From: Acidobacteriota bacterium
GTDB taxonomy: Bacteria; Acidobacteriota; UBA6911; JACQSX01
Reading direction: 5' to 3'
NCBI GenBank assembly: GCA_016211105.1
Contig: JACQSX010000025.1
Span: 1 to 43,163, forward strand
Length of the DNA: 43,163 nucleotides
Shown here: positions 34,589 to 43,032 of the stretch, one piece after another
How the letters are laid out: every line of letters starts with the position of its first letter
Position numbering within the stretch: the stretch's first letter is position 1
Made by a program: the position numbers and the translations under genes
The notes under the pieces: model-generated
Database searches by the model: none
Told to the model about the DNA's origin: nothing
What the model saw: only the letters and a program-made list of their open reading frames with translations

Positions 34589-35122
34589 TTACTTGAAAAC
34601 TACGTTTGTGACCCGGCCGTTTTCAAACTCCACCCGGAAAACGTCATAGACGTAGGAACGCCGACCCCCCAGTGTCACTTGAAGCATCGGCAATCCCAGT
34701 TGCGACTTTACCTGTTCCTCTGTCATTCCCGCCGCAATCTCTGCGGACCCAGAACGGGCCGGCGCGGGCAAAATCTCTCTCAGCGGAACGGCATGGACAG
34801 TCACCGGCGGACGTGCGGAAGATGAAGGTTTTGCTGATTCGGAATCTTGATACGAAGAGTAAACAGGAGCGTTGCGGATAATCAAACTGTACGGACCCAG
34901 TTGTCTGGATGCCAGGTAGTACCGGTTCCACCCCAGCGGCAAACCGGTGGATTGCTGCGGTAGATACTCACTGCCCGCATAGCGATATCGGAGGAATGTG
35001 TAATCGTAAAGAGGGTAAAAGGCGCATCCCGAAGGGAGATTGCAGAAGGGATTATAAAATTGCGCGTTGCCCTCAATTCCCAAGACCCAAGATAGAATCA
35101 GGATCACTAACGTTTTCTTCAT
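34589..35122 (-). CDS. exported protein with a C-terminal BamE/SmpA-like domain
   Basis: A 177-aa protein with a signal peptide (KKTLVILILSWVLGIEGNAQ). The middle is tyrosine-rich (FYPLYDYTFLRYRY, RNAPVYSSYQDSES) and the end GMTEEQVKSQLGLPML then YVYDVFRVEFENGRVTNV matches the small beta-alpha SmpA/BamE-type fold, where 'GmT..qV...lG.P' is conserved. No lipobox cysteine follows the signal, so it is probably periplasmic or outer-membrane associated without a lipid anchor. It is transcribed away from the STAS gene with overlapping ends close by. Function unknown beyond the BamE-like fold. Confidence 0.75.
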   Translation of the reverse strand: MKKTLVILILSWVLGIEGNAQFYNPFCNLPSGCAFYPLYDYTFLRYRYAGSEYLPQQSTGLPLGWNRYYLASRQLGPYSLIIRNAPVYSSYQDSESAKPSSSARPPVTVHAVPLREILPAPARSGSAEIAAGMTEEQVKSQLGLPMLQVTLGGRRSYVYDVFRVEFENGRVTNVVFK

Positions 35123-35267
35123 ACAGTACTATTTTAGCGCAAGTTCGCCGCAGAACCACGCGCGTCGGCAAGCCGCGGGCTAACTTGTTGAAATTCACCG
35201 TTGTTCCCTGACGGTCGCGGTTCTGTGACGAACTCCGCCTGAGAACTCCCTTAAAGAGTCCGAAATG

Positions 35268-35945
35268 TCAAAAAAGGTTCAAGCCAAAGACTCGTTCCAA
35301 GAGATCCTTCAAGATTCGCGCCGTCAGACCCCAGATCAACCGGTTGGGTCCGGGACCAGCCTGGAAGAAGTAAACCTTGTAGCGTTCCGTGCGTGGATCG
35401 AACTCCTCAAACCAAGTGCGGGCGTTAAGAAGCTCTTCCACTGGCGCGCCAGAGGGCATCCTTGTCCTGTCCCACCATTCGAAGCGCACTTGGTTTCTGT
35501 CAAGGAGATCCTCCAAAAGAACTTCGAACGGCTCCACCACCTCTCCTTCCTGCGGACAAAAAACCTTAGGTGGCTTGGAAATGAAACCCACGACAGGGGT
35601 AACTACGAACCGGCTTACGCTGGGCTGGTCGTCAAGACTACCAAGAATTTCCACACCGGCGGGGTCCAGTGCCACCTCCTCCCTAGCCTCCCTCAGCGCA
35701 GCCGTGCATGCATCCTCGCCAACATCGCAGCGACCGCCTGGGAACGAAATCTGGCCCCCATGCTGCGGGAGTGCCTCGCTCCGGCGCGTAAAAAGAACCA
35801 CAGGTCCATGCGCTCTCTGCAAAATAGGGATCAGCACGGCCGCCGGATGAAAGGCGTCCAGCGCCAGGCGCCGCCGTTCTCGGACTTCCAGTACCCTACG
35901 AATTCGTTGGGGAAGATTTTCGAAGGAGAAACTCTGTTCGACCAT
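35268..35945 (-). CDS. Nudix hydrolase, CoA pyrophosphatase-type
   Basis: A 225-aa enzyme. The Nudix box is GGRCDVGEDACTAAL followed by REAREEVAL (the usual Gly near its end is Ala). Just before it stands TRRSEALPQHGGQISFPGG, the UPF0035 signature of CoA-diphosphatases, which split CoA to 4'-phosphopantetheine and 3',5'-ADP. Length is close to the family's usual ~200. ATG 35945 is used; a TTG one codon earlier opens the frame. The start lies only ~20 bp downstream of the dispersed repeat C (35968-36014), so the repeat is in its leader. A 145-bp gap separates it from the BamE-like gene. Confidence 0.92.
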   Translation of the reverse strand: MVEQSFSFENLPQRIRRVLEVRERRRLALDAFHPAAVLIPILQRAHGPVVLFTRRSEALPQHGGQISFPGGRCDVGEDACTAALREAREEVALDPAGVEILGSLDDQPSVSRFVVTPVVGFISKPPKVFCPQEGEVVEPFEVLLEDLLDRNQVRFEWWDRTRMPSGAPVEELLNARTWFEEFDPRTERYKVYFFQAGPGPNRLIWGLTARILKDLLERVFGLNLF

Positions 35946-35967
35946 CAAATAAAAATAGCAATCTCTT

Positions 35968-36014
35968 GCGCCCCTTCCGCAAACGTTACCGTATTTATGA
36001 ATCGAGGCGCTTAG
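35968..36014 (+). repeat. copy C of the dispersed repeat
   Basis: GCAAACGTTACCGTATTTAT then GAATCGAGGCGCTTAG matches the right end of the element at 40041-40074 with a two-base difference in GAGGCGCTTAG. The left side of the element is missing. It overlaps the end of the unknown small protein (35995-36321), where the minus-strand sequence gives RLDS and the TAA stop. Confidence 0.8.
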
Positions 36015-36321
36015 GTGGGTATCTTGACGCGAGTGAAGATGGAATTCGTTCTCGTATCAATTCCGCCATGAACTTGGCACGAACTGCGTGCGCATTCAAG
36101 GCGGCTATTTCACACCAGTATGCAAAGTGCGTGTCATTCAAGATCCATTGAATCGCTTGCTGTCTTCGCCTGCGACTCTCGATTGTTTCGCTCCGGCCTC
36201 CCTTTTTGGTCTCGGCAAACGCATCTTCCCAAGCCAAGCGAACAATCGCTACTGCTAACTTCTTTTCAGGACAAAATTCCCTCGCGTCTGGCCCTAAGCC
36301 AAATGGGGAGCTGGTCAACAT
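35995..36321 (-). CDS. small protein of unknown function
   Basis: A 108-aa protein with no signal or membrane helix. The pattern PEKKLAVAIVRLAWEDAF, a basic stretch RRRRQQAIQW, then INDTHFAYW-type ILNDTHFAYWCEIAALN is a layout I have seen in uncharacterised bacterial proteins but cannot name. Its last residues and stop come from repeat copy C, so the gene's original end was probably replaced by the repeat insertion. It starts at ATG 36321, 24 bp behind the RRM protein stop, and may share its transcript. The upstream AGAGG is 13 nt away, so initiation may depend on coupling. Confidence 0.55.
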   Translation of the reverse strand: MLTSSPFGLGPDAREFCPEKKLAVAIVRLAWEDAFAETKKGGRSETIESRRRRQQAIQWILNDTHFAYWCEIAALNAHAVRAKFMAELIRERIPSSLASRYPPKRLDS

Positions 36322-36345
36322 GAGTCGGCTTTAACCTCTCGCACT

Positions 36346-36651
36346 TCAGTAACGCCCAACACTTCGATGACGTCCGCCCCGGCCTCTTTTCTCTCCCCCT
36401 CTCTTGTCTCTTGCTTCGTTTACAGTCAACTGGCGTCCAAGGAGTTCTTTTCCGTTGGTCGCTTCGATGGCTGTGTTGAGATCCTGACCCGCTTCTAGCT
36501 GAACAAAGCCAAATCCCCGCGACCGTCCGCTCGAAATATCTCTGACCACCTCCGCCTTTTCTATACTAATTCCGCTTTCTCTAAAAAATTCCTCCAGCTT
36601 GCTCTCTGTGACTGAAAAGGCAAGATTACCCACATAAAGTTTGTTTCCCAT
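36346..36651 (-). CDS. RNA-recognition-motif (RRM) RNA-binding protein
   Basis: A 101-aa single RRM protein. RNP2 is KLYVGNLAFSV (4-14) and RNP1 is SRGFGFVQL (43-51), with aromatic residues Y6, F45 and F47 placed for stacking on RNA bases. The tail is Arg/Gly-rich (GGEKRGRGGRHR), like the cold-induced Rbp proteins of cyanobacteria and similar proteins in other bacteria. GGAG lies 10 nt upstream of the ATG. The 407-bp leader region is AT-rich. It probably binds single-stranded RNA and could act as an RNA chaperone in stress. Confidence 0.93.
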   Translation of the reverse strand: MGNKLYVGNLAFSVTESKLEEFFRESGISIEKAEVVRDISSGRSRGFGFVQLEAGQDLNTAIEATNGKELLGRQLTVNEARDKRGGEKRGRGGRHRSVGRY

Positions 36652-37058
36652 GGCGTTTCGTCTCCGCCGGCGCTCAAGCCGATATAAGTATCGGATGATA
36701 AAGATCGTTCGGAATTGCCGAAAGGCGATTCGGAGCGAGCAATCAACCAGATATGTTTTCTTATTAACTGTATCTGCTCTTTATTGCGATGTACAGCAAA
36801 TTGAAATGGCAACGCTTATCCGAAGTAGGGAAAATCCCGGTGAAATCGGCGCCCTCGGAGAACCCAAGTTGCAGAATATCATGACCGACATTCATGTCGC
36901 CTCGCGACAGCCGCGAGCATGAAAATACTACACTATCTTGTTGAGGTGTGCGCCTAACGCGGCCTATTTTCGAAGCAGACTGCTGGTTTGGGCAGTGGTT
37001 GGGTCTCCCAATAGCATAAAACAGCTTGTCCAGAGTGCCTTCATGGATACTTCCTCCC
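36652..37058. other. 407-bp AT-rich gap between the RRM gene and the amidohydrolase stop
   Basis: No gene is supported here. The stretch 36740-36830 is AT-rich and may carry the RRM gene promoter and a long 5' leader, as in cold-induced genes, but I see no definite promoter or structured element. One open plus-strand frame crosses the RRM gene in antisense and is rejected. Confidence 0.35.
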
Positions 37059-38888
37059 TTATGGAAGATTCAAAGAACCGTACACCACCTTGCCGCCGAT
37101 GATTGCCGTAAGAACCTTGATGTCGGAGAGAGCCTCATCCTGCACGGCAGAACTTAACGGATCCTTGTCCAATATCACCAAGTCAGCGAGTTTGCCCGCT
37201 TCGATCGAACCCAGTTCCTTCTCGCGCAGGACGTACTCGGCGGCCCAGCGGGTCATCATGAGTAAACCGGTACTGCGATCTATTTTTTCCCGGGAGCCCC
37301 AAATCCGGCCATCCTCCGTCTTTCGCGTTACAAACACTTCCAAGCCAAACAGCGGGCTTCTTTGGGGGTCATTGTGGGTGTCCGCCCCGTAGGTGACTCT
37401 CACTCCGGCATCAATCAAACTTTTCACCGGAAGCACCCACCGATGCCCGATCTCTTCACCATACATGCGACCGACGGTGGCCGCCGTCCCGCCATAAAAC
37501 ATCTGCGGTTGGAGGCTCCAAATGGCTCCTACTTTGGCGGATTTCGCGATGACCTCCGGGCTGATCATCATGCCATGATCTAACGCAAAACGCCGGCCCT
37601 GAACTGGATTATCTCGGCTCGCCTGGTCGATGGCGTCCAACATCATCTGGTCACCCTTGTCTCCAAAGGTATGCACGCCTGCGATCCGATACCCGTATTT
37701 GTTCGCGGTGATAATGGTCTGGCGACTGGGGTCTCCAGACTGATCCCAATAACACATCCCTTTGGGAAAAGTATCTCCCGGCAAAACCTGCTGCTTTTCC
37801 AGCGTTGAACACAAGTCTCCTCCGGCAGTGGGCCCTCCAATATTGGGCACGCCGTCAGGGATCCCCACGGTGATTCCTACCAGCCAAAAGCGATCCGTTC
37901 CATGTCCTTCCAGCAGACCCAGGCGCTTGATGTCTCTTTCAAAAAACGGATTCCAACGTCCTATCTCGTGCGTATAGGCCATCCGGAGCGGCAATTGCCC
38001 CTTCCGATCCAGGTTCCCGTAGGCGGTAACCTCCACCCCCCTGAGGCGAGTTGACAAGGTCGTCACGCCGAGCGCCACCCACTCGTCCAATTCTTTCTTA
38101 AAAGCGGACGCCATGACCTCAGGCGGCATCTGAGGCATCATCTCCTGATCCATCACGGTGCCTGCGGTGGGCAACAACCGGCCGGTCGGTACGCCCTGCT
38201 CGTCTTTTACAATTCCCGCGAGGTTTTCCCCATAGGTTTGCTTCAAGAGATCCAACATCTTTGTATTGATGACCCCGAACTGAGCGTTGCCGATCTTGAG
38301 ATAAAAGGGACTGTTTGGCGCCACCTTGTCCACATCGTATCGGCTGATTTCGTTGACCGCCACGGGGTTCCCCGAACTCGTACTGTAAATCCACTCCCCA
38401 GGAGATATGCCTTCCGAAAACTTCTTTAACTCAGCCAATGCTGCGCCTTTGTCATCCCATTTCAAGGAAATAAATCTGACGCGATTCTCCCGCAAGGAGT
38501 TGAGATACGCCGGGATCACTTCTTCTCGGTAATGAGTCAAGGCATACCGATTGGGATGAGTATGGGTATCGATGAAACCGGGAAGCACCGCCTTTCCCTT
38601 CAAGTCGAGTTTTTGCGTGTTGGGTCCGGCGAGCCTCAATATGTAGTCATTTTCACCCACCGCCAGGATCCTGCCATCTCGAACCGCCACCGCCTTGGTC
38701 ACCGTGAACGGGGGCTTATCGTGATCCATGGTCAATACCGAGCCGTTGTAGAGAACCATATCGGCCCACTTTATTACCTCCGGAGGTAGCTGCTGGGCTT
38801 GACCCGTCAAGATTATGGGACCGAACAACAATAGACTCACGAAGCAAAGCGTCGAGACGGTTGCGAAAATCGTTCCTCTTTCAGTCAT
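37059..38888 (-). CDS. exported metal-dependent amidohydrolase (YtcJ-like)
   Basis: A 609-aa protein with a signal peptide (GTIFATVSTLCFVSLLLFGP) and a YtcJ/TIM-barrel amidohydrolase core. The metal motif is GFIDTHTHPNR (residues ~105-115), later ALDHGMM and YGADTHNDPQR carry further metal or catalytic residues, and EAGKLADLVILDKDPLS is the usual composite beta-sandwich end. Being exported is common in Acidobacteriota but not for cytosolic YtcJ. ATG 38888 is preferred because AGGAG is 9 nt upstream, although the frame opens at 38921. It lies directly behind the decayed TonB receptor on the same strand, so uptake and hydrolysis of an outside substrate may once have been linked (inference). Confidence 0.9.
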   Translation of the reverse strand: MTERGTIFATVSTLCFVSLLLFGPIILTGQAQQLPPEVIKWADMVLYNGSVLTMDHDKPPFTVTKAVAVRDGRILAVGENDYILRLAGPNTQKLDLKGKAVLPGFIDTHTHPNRYALTHYREEVIPAYLNSLRENRVRFISLKWDDKGAALAELKKFSEGISPGEWIYSTSSGNPVAVNEISRYDVDKVAPNSPFYLKIGNAQFGVINTKMLDLLKQTYGENLAGIVKDEQGVPTGRLLPTAGTVMDQEMMPQMPPEVMASAFKKELDEWVALGVTTLSTRLRGVEVTAYGNLDRKGQLPLRMAYTHEIGRWNPFFERDIKRLGLLEGHGTDRFWLVGITVGIPDGVPNIGGPTAGGDLCSTLEKQQVLPGDTFPKGMCYWDQSGDPSRQTIITANKYGYRIAGVHTFGDKGDQMMLDAIDQASRDNPVQGRRFALDHGMMISPEVIAKSAKVGAIWSLQPQMFYGGTAATVGRMYGEEIGHRWVLPVKSLIDAGVRVTYGADTHNDPQRSPLFGLEVFVTRKTEDGRIWGSREKIDRSTGLLMMTRWAAEYVLREKELGSIEAGKLADLVILDKDPLSSAVQDEALSDIKVLTAIIGGKVVYGSLNLP

Positions 38889-38925
38889 GGTTTGGCGCTC
38901 CTCTCCAATATTGCCATTCACCCTC

Positions 38926-39732
38926 CTAAAGCAAGTGGCGCAATATCCCGGCTTTCGTGCCGGTCACAGCACGGATACGATATCCATTTGTTTCCTGAAA
39001 TCCAATCGAAAGTTGCGCGACGGCAGCGCGGTCAGCCGCTAATCGGCCTCCCCAAAATGGATTGCTGTCTCCTAAGAAGGCGATCTTCAGTCCAAATTGG
39101 ACCTGCCGTCCCGTGAAGGAGTTAGCCCCTGTCGTTCGAGACTCGATCGTGTTGAACACCGGATTCCTTCTGGGAGCTCCTTCCCGGAAAAAGCGGGTGC
39201 CATCAGGCAAAATCTCCGGAATGGCCGCGTTGGCGGCATCCGAAACGCCGGCTGCTGGAACCAAACCATCGCAATTTCATCATGAAAGATTCCAAAGGCG
39301 GACCGGATGGCGGTTTTCCCATCTCCAAAAGGATCCCAGGAGAGCCCAATGCGAGGCGCAAAGTTTCGCAGCAAAGGGTTGGGAAAGTAAGGCGGGCCAA
39401 AACTGAGCGCCGTGTCTGTGTTAAATCGCAGGTTGCTCATTTTACCGTTAACTTCCGCTTCGTATGGAAGTTTGAAAGCCCGCCAACTCAGCCTTAACCT
39501 CATAATTGCCAAGTTCCAGTTCCGGAGCGCGGTACCGGCCGGAATCATCGATGATTGCAGTCCGTGAGACTCCTGTATCCAGGTCTGTGAGAGTCACACT
39601 AACACCCGGCACCACCGCGCCGCTCTCGTTGGTAACTTTACCGGAGATCGACGCTGTGGTTCCCTGACCGAAAACTATTGAAGACAAGGAAAGCCAAAGA
39701 AATCCAATACACGCCAAGCGCCTAAGTAACAT
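38926..39732 (-). pseudogene. decayed Oar-like TonB-dependent receptor
   Basis: Three parts of one receptor are kept in ~800 bp, where the intact family needs about 3 kb. Part 1, from ATG 39732 (GGAGG upstream), has a signal peptide and a carboxypeptidase-regulatory domain (ASISGKVTNESGAVVPGVSV) and ends at a stop at 39448. Part 2, in another frame, is a late barrel stretch (NFAPRIGLSWDPFGDGKTA, then RSAFGIFHDE), about 39470-39250. Part 3 returns to the first frame with a typical closing strand FTGRQVQFGLKIAF, ending ~39076, and then runs past the expected stop to 38926. Plug and most of the barrel are deleted. It is upstream of and in line with the amidohydrolase. Confidence 0.85.
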
Positions 39733-39916
39733 GCCATCCCTCCGTGGTTTAGAGACTGGTTTGTGACAATGCCACCGGCTCAGGATAGTCGTGTCAAGCG
39801 GACAAAGCCCATCCTCCAGTTGCGACTCACTTTGCCAAAACACCTCGAACCGAACTGGAATGTGGTGTAAACTCGGAAATCGGTTGAGGACTTTAAAAGA
39901 ACTAATCCAGCTCGAA

Positions 39917-40074
39917 CTTAGTACCTCGATTCATAAATACGACAACGTTTGTTGCGGGCGATCTCGGCTTCGCTCATCGTCGCCGATGTCCCTGCATCGA
40001 CTCCTTCTCGCTCCTAGATCTGGCCTCGCAAGCCTCATCAGCAAACGTTACCGTATTTATAAATCGAGGTACTT
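39917..40074 (+). repeat. complete 158-bp inverted-repeat element (MITE-like)
   Basis: The two ends are inverted copies of each other: left AGTACCTCGATTCATAAATA then CGACAACGTTTG, right (reversed) AGTACCTCGATTTATAAATA then CGGTAACGTTTG, about 32 of 36 positions matching. The interior (39953-40038) holds TCGCTCATCGTCGCCGATG and the GCATCGACTCC segment. No ORF fits inside. Its right half is repeated at 17133-17215 and part of it at 35968-36014; its left 17 bp also occur at 9465 and 25079. It lies 50 bp before the second DUF5916 gene. No target-site duplication was clear. Confidence 0.85.
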
Positions 40075-40126
40075 GGCTACTTTCTTGACAAACTTGGCCT
40101 AATGATTCTTTTTTGGATTGAGAAGC

Positions 40127-42352
40127 ATGCTCATTGAGTCACACGATTGGCGCCGTTTTTTCATCCTCATCTCCATAACCCTGACGCTCGACTGGCCGCT
40201 GGCTGCAGGACAGGGGAAGAGGGAAATCCTTTCCAACGGACGGGAGCAAAAAGTTCTGGTGGCGATTCGAACCACAACTCCGATCACCCTGGATGGGACC
40301 TTGGATGAGCTAGGCTGGCAAAGAGCTGGGCCGGCGACGGGCTTTATCCAACAGAATCCCCACGATGGACAACCGCCGACAGAACCCACCGAGGCACGTG
40401 TATTGTACGATGACAGAAATCTCTATTTTGGGATCTACGCCTACGACTCCGAACCCGACAAGATCGTTGTGCACAGCTTGGAGAAGGACTATTCGGTCCC
40501 TGACGAAGACGGCGTATGTATTTATCTGGACACCTTCGACGATGACCGCAATGGGCAGAGTTTTTGCTTCAGTCCCGTGGGCGCCAAGAACGATCGGCAG
40601 TTTGTAAATGAGGGGAAGGATGTCAACAATGCCTGGGACGAGGTTTGGGATGTCAAAACAACCATCAATCAAGAGGGTTGGTTTGCGGAGGTAATGATTC
40701 CATTTAAGTCGCTCCGATTCCCCAAGTCCGAGACCCAGACTTGGGGAATCAACATCCAGAGGCGAATTCGGCGAAGGAACGAACAAAGTTTCTGGTCTCC
40801 GATTCCTCGGCGATATCCCGCTACTGCAGTTTCGTTAGCGGGAAGCTTGCAAGGCATTGAGGGAATCCGGCCGCGAAGAAATTTCAGGTTCAAACCGTTT
40901 GTTACGGCGCAATCTAGCAAAATTGTCCCGGACGATCTGGACTCTACTGCGGACGCAGGTTTTGACCTCAAATATGGTTTGACATCGAGTTTTACTTTGG
41001 ACGCGACCGTCAATACCGACTTTTCTCAAATCGAAGTCGATGAACAGCAGGTGAACCTCACCCGTTTTAGCCTGTTCTTTCCCGAAAAACGCGATTTCTT
41101 CCTGGAAAACGCAGGTATCTTTGTCTTCGGCCAAACCGACCAAGGGGGCGGCGCTGTGGGGGGGCCTCGAGGGCGAGCGGAGGAGCGGGAGATCATCCCT
41201 TTCTTCAGCCGTCGCATTGGTCTCTCTTCCCTGGGCGGGCCCATCCCAATTCTAGCAGGCATACGACTGACCGGACGCCCGGGACGCCACAGTATAGGGT
41301 TCTTGAATATGCAGACCCGCGAGGCTGGTTCTGAGCCGGCAAACAACTTTACCGTACTGCGAGTGAAGCGTGACATCCTGGCGTACTCCGAAGTGGGAGC
41401 TTTATTGATCAACCGCCAAGCGGATCACCCCGGAGATTACAACCGGATGGTAGGCATGGATGGCAACTTCCGTTTCTGGGAGAACCTACGCATTAACTCC
41501 TTTTTCGCATCCACATATTCGCCCCATTTGGAGGGCCGGGAGACAGCGGGGAGACTTTGGGCGGAGTGGAGGACCGATTTCCTGGAAGCTCGCAGCGGTT
41601 ACTTGGACATCGGAAAGAACTTTAACGCGGAAGTAGGTTTTGTACCCAGGCGTGACATCCGAAAAAGTGATTCGTCATTCGGCTTGCGTCCTCGGCCGCG
41701 CCGCAACCGCTGGATTCGGGAATTTTTTCCCAATGTCCGGCTGCAGTATATTATGGATCATGAAAATCGCTTATTGACCCGGATCAGCAATTGGGAATTC
41801 CAAACTGAGTTTCAGGATGGTGCGGTCTTTACGATTGGCCGCGCCGTGAACTTTGAGCGGTTGGATCAGCCGTTCGCAATTCGTAGAGCAATCAGCATCG
41901 CGCCAAGGGACTATCACTTTGACGCGTGGGTGATCGAGGCCAGTTCCAATCCTGGCCGGAAACTCTCCGGCGGTTTACGCCACGAAAATGGCGATTTCTG
42001 GGATGGGGAGCGCAGCGCCTGGCAGTTCAGCGTAGCTTTCAAGCCCCATTACAAATTCGCTGTCACGGCTCGATATAGTCGCGACGAGGTAAGGCTGCAA
42101 AGCGGAGTCTTCACCGCAAATCTGTTCAATATGCGCCTGAATTATTCATTCAGCACCAAGATGTTCCTGAACGCCCTGATTCAATACAACAACGACCTGC
42201 GTAAAGTTAGTTCGAACGTGCGGTTTCACGTCATTCATCATCCTCTCAGCGATCTTTTCGTTGTCTATAATGAGCAGCGAGATGCCTTCCAGGGAGGTGT
42301 CATCGACAAGTCCCTGAGCCTCAAGTACACCCACATGCTGGACCTGTTCTAG
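40127..42352 (+). CDS. outer-membrane protein with CBM9-like and DUF5916 domains (second copy)
   Basis: A 741-aa exported protein, paralogue of the gene at 11858. A signal peptide (RRFFILISITLTLDWPLAAG) leads to a CBM9-like sandwich (ITLDGTLDELGWQRAGPAT, then LYDDRNLYFGIYAYDSEPD), and a DUF5916 barrel with FSLFFPEKRDFFLENAGIF and FFSRRIGLSS. It ends at LDLF, the aromatic residue of outer-membrane proteins. A TTG opens the frame three codons earlier; neither start has a strong ribosome site. It starts 53 bp after the inverted-repeat element, which may affect its expression. Function unknown; surface glycan binding or transport is the likely area. Confidence 0.9.
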   Translation: MLIESHDWRRFFILISITLTLDWPLAAGQGKREILSNGREQKVLVAIRTTTPITLDGTLDELGWQRAGPATGFIQQNPHDGQPPTEPTEARVLYDDRNLYFGIYAYDSEPDKIVVHSLEKDYSVPDEDGVCIYLDTFDDDRNGQSFCFSPVGAKNDRQFVNEGKDVNNAWDEVWDVKTTINQEGWFAEVMIPFKSLRFPKSETQTWGINIQRRIRRRNEQSFWSPIPRRYPATAVSLAGSLQGIEGIRPRRNFRFKPFVTAQSSKIVPDDLDSTADAGFDLKYGLTSSFTLDATVNTDFSQIEVDEQQVNLTRFSLFFPEKRDFFLENAGIFVFGQTDQGGGAVGGPRGRAEEREIIPFFSRRIGLSSLGGPIPILAGIRLTGRPGRHSIGFLNMQTREAGSEPANNFTVLRVKRDILAYSEVGALLINRQADHPGDYNRMVGMDGNFRFWENLRINSFFASTYSPHLEGRETAGRLWAEWRTDFLEARSGYLDIGKNFNAEVGFVPRRDIRKSDSSFGLRPRPRRNRWIREFFPNVRLQYIMDHENRLLTRISNWEFQTEFQDGAVFTIGRAVNFERLDQPFAIRRAISIAPRDYHFDAWVIEASSNPGRKLSGGLRHENGDFWDGERSAWQFSVAFKPHYKFAVTARYSRDEVRLQSGVFTANLFNMRLNYSFSTKMFLNALIQYNNDLRKVSSNVRFHVIHHPLSDLFVVYNEQRDAFQGGVIDKSLSLKYTHMLDLF

Positions 42353-42513
42353 CCTGCAAGATTGTGCACAACTTGCCCCCGAATACGCAGGCACAAGCCA
42401 CGGTTGAGACCGTAGTGAAATCGGGTTCTTATTGAGCATTTGTCTTATTGACCGTTGTCTCGCAGTGTTGCTATAGCTATGCTTGGAGAACTCATTTGGT
42501 TTGGCAACGTCTC

Positions 42514-43032
42514 ATGATCCGTTCGGTGCTTATTTTGACTTTCCTTTTCGGCATGACCGCGCTCCACTCGTCCGCACAAACAGCCGATCAAGCGCTCACA
42601 TTGGCCGATTGCATCCGGCTGGCTGAAGAGGCGCCTTCGCAGGTGAGCGTGGCGCGGCGGGAGCGTGACATTGCCAGCCGCGAGATCATACAGGCACGCG
42701 CCGGTTTTCTGCCATCCACCCAGATTGCCAGCGGCTCCATCTACAACAGTACGGCAGCCGGGGCCGGAAGCTTTATCAGCCTGAATGGCCCAAATGAGTA
42801 CATCACCCAGGTGGCGGTCGCCCAGGAATTTGACACTTCCGGCCGCCTACGCGCTGATCTGCGGCGCGCCCATGCCACGGAAAGCGCGGCGGCGGCGAGC
42901 CTCGGCATCGCGCGGCGGGACTTGAAGCGCGCTGTCACAACCGGCTACTATCACTTGTTACTCACACGCCGCCTCGCCCATGTAATCGAAGATGCGGTCG
43001 CCGAAAGTCGCAGCTTCGAGCAAGTCGAGTAG
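42514..43032 (+). CDS. N-terminal part of a TolC-like outer-membrane efflux protein, interrupted
   Basis: The first ~170 codons of an OEP/TolC-type channel. A signal peptide (RSVLILTFLFGMTALHSSAQ) is followed by LTLADCIRLAEEAPSQVSVA, the conserved opening of the family, and an alpha-hairpin region (ARRERDIASREIIQARAGFLPS then QEFDTSGRLRADL). Intact members are ~420-480 aa. The frame ends at TAG 43030-43032, which lies in sequence that looks like the inserted intron; the last native codon is probably about 43023 (FEQ). The ATG 42514 is chosen because a signal peptide starts there; the frame opens at 42448 in weak sequence. The partner efflux genes would lie beyond the window. Confidence 0.85.
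   Translation: MIRSVLILTFLFGMTALHSSAQTADQALTLADCIRLAEEAPSQVSVARRERDIASREIIQARAGFLPSTQIASGSIYNSTAAGAGSFISLNGPNEYITQVAVAQEFDTSGRLRADLRRAHATESAAAASLGIARRDLKRAVTTGYYHLLLTRRLAHVIEDAVAESRSFEQVE

Noticed and set aside
35265..36014. Long plus-strand open frame (249 codons)
   Set aside because: It lies antisense to the Nudix gene, which has a full signature; the plus frame has no recognisable domain.
36641..36922. Plus-strand frame of 93 codons upstream of the RRM gene
   Set aside because: Begins inside the RRM gene in antisense and shows no family pattern or ribosome site.
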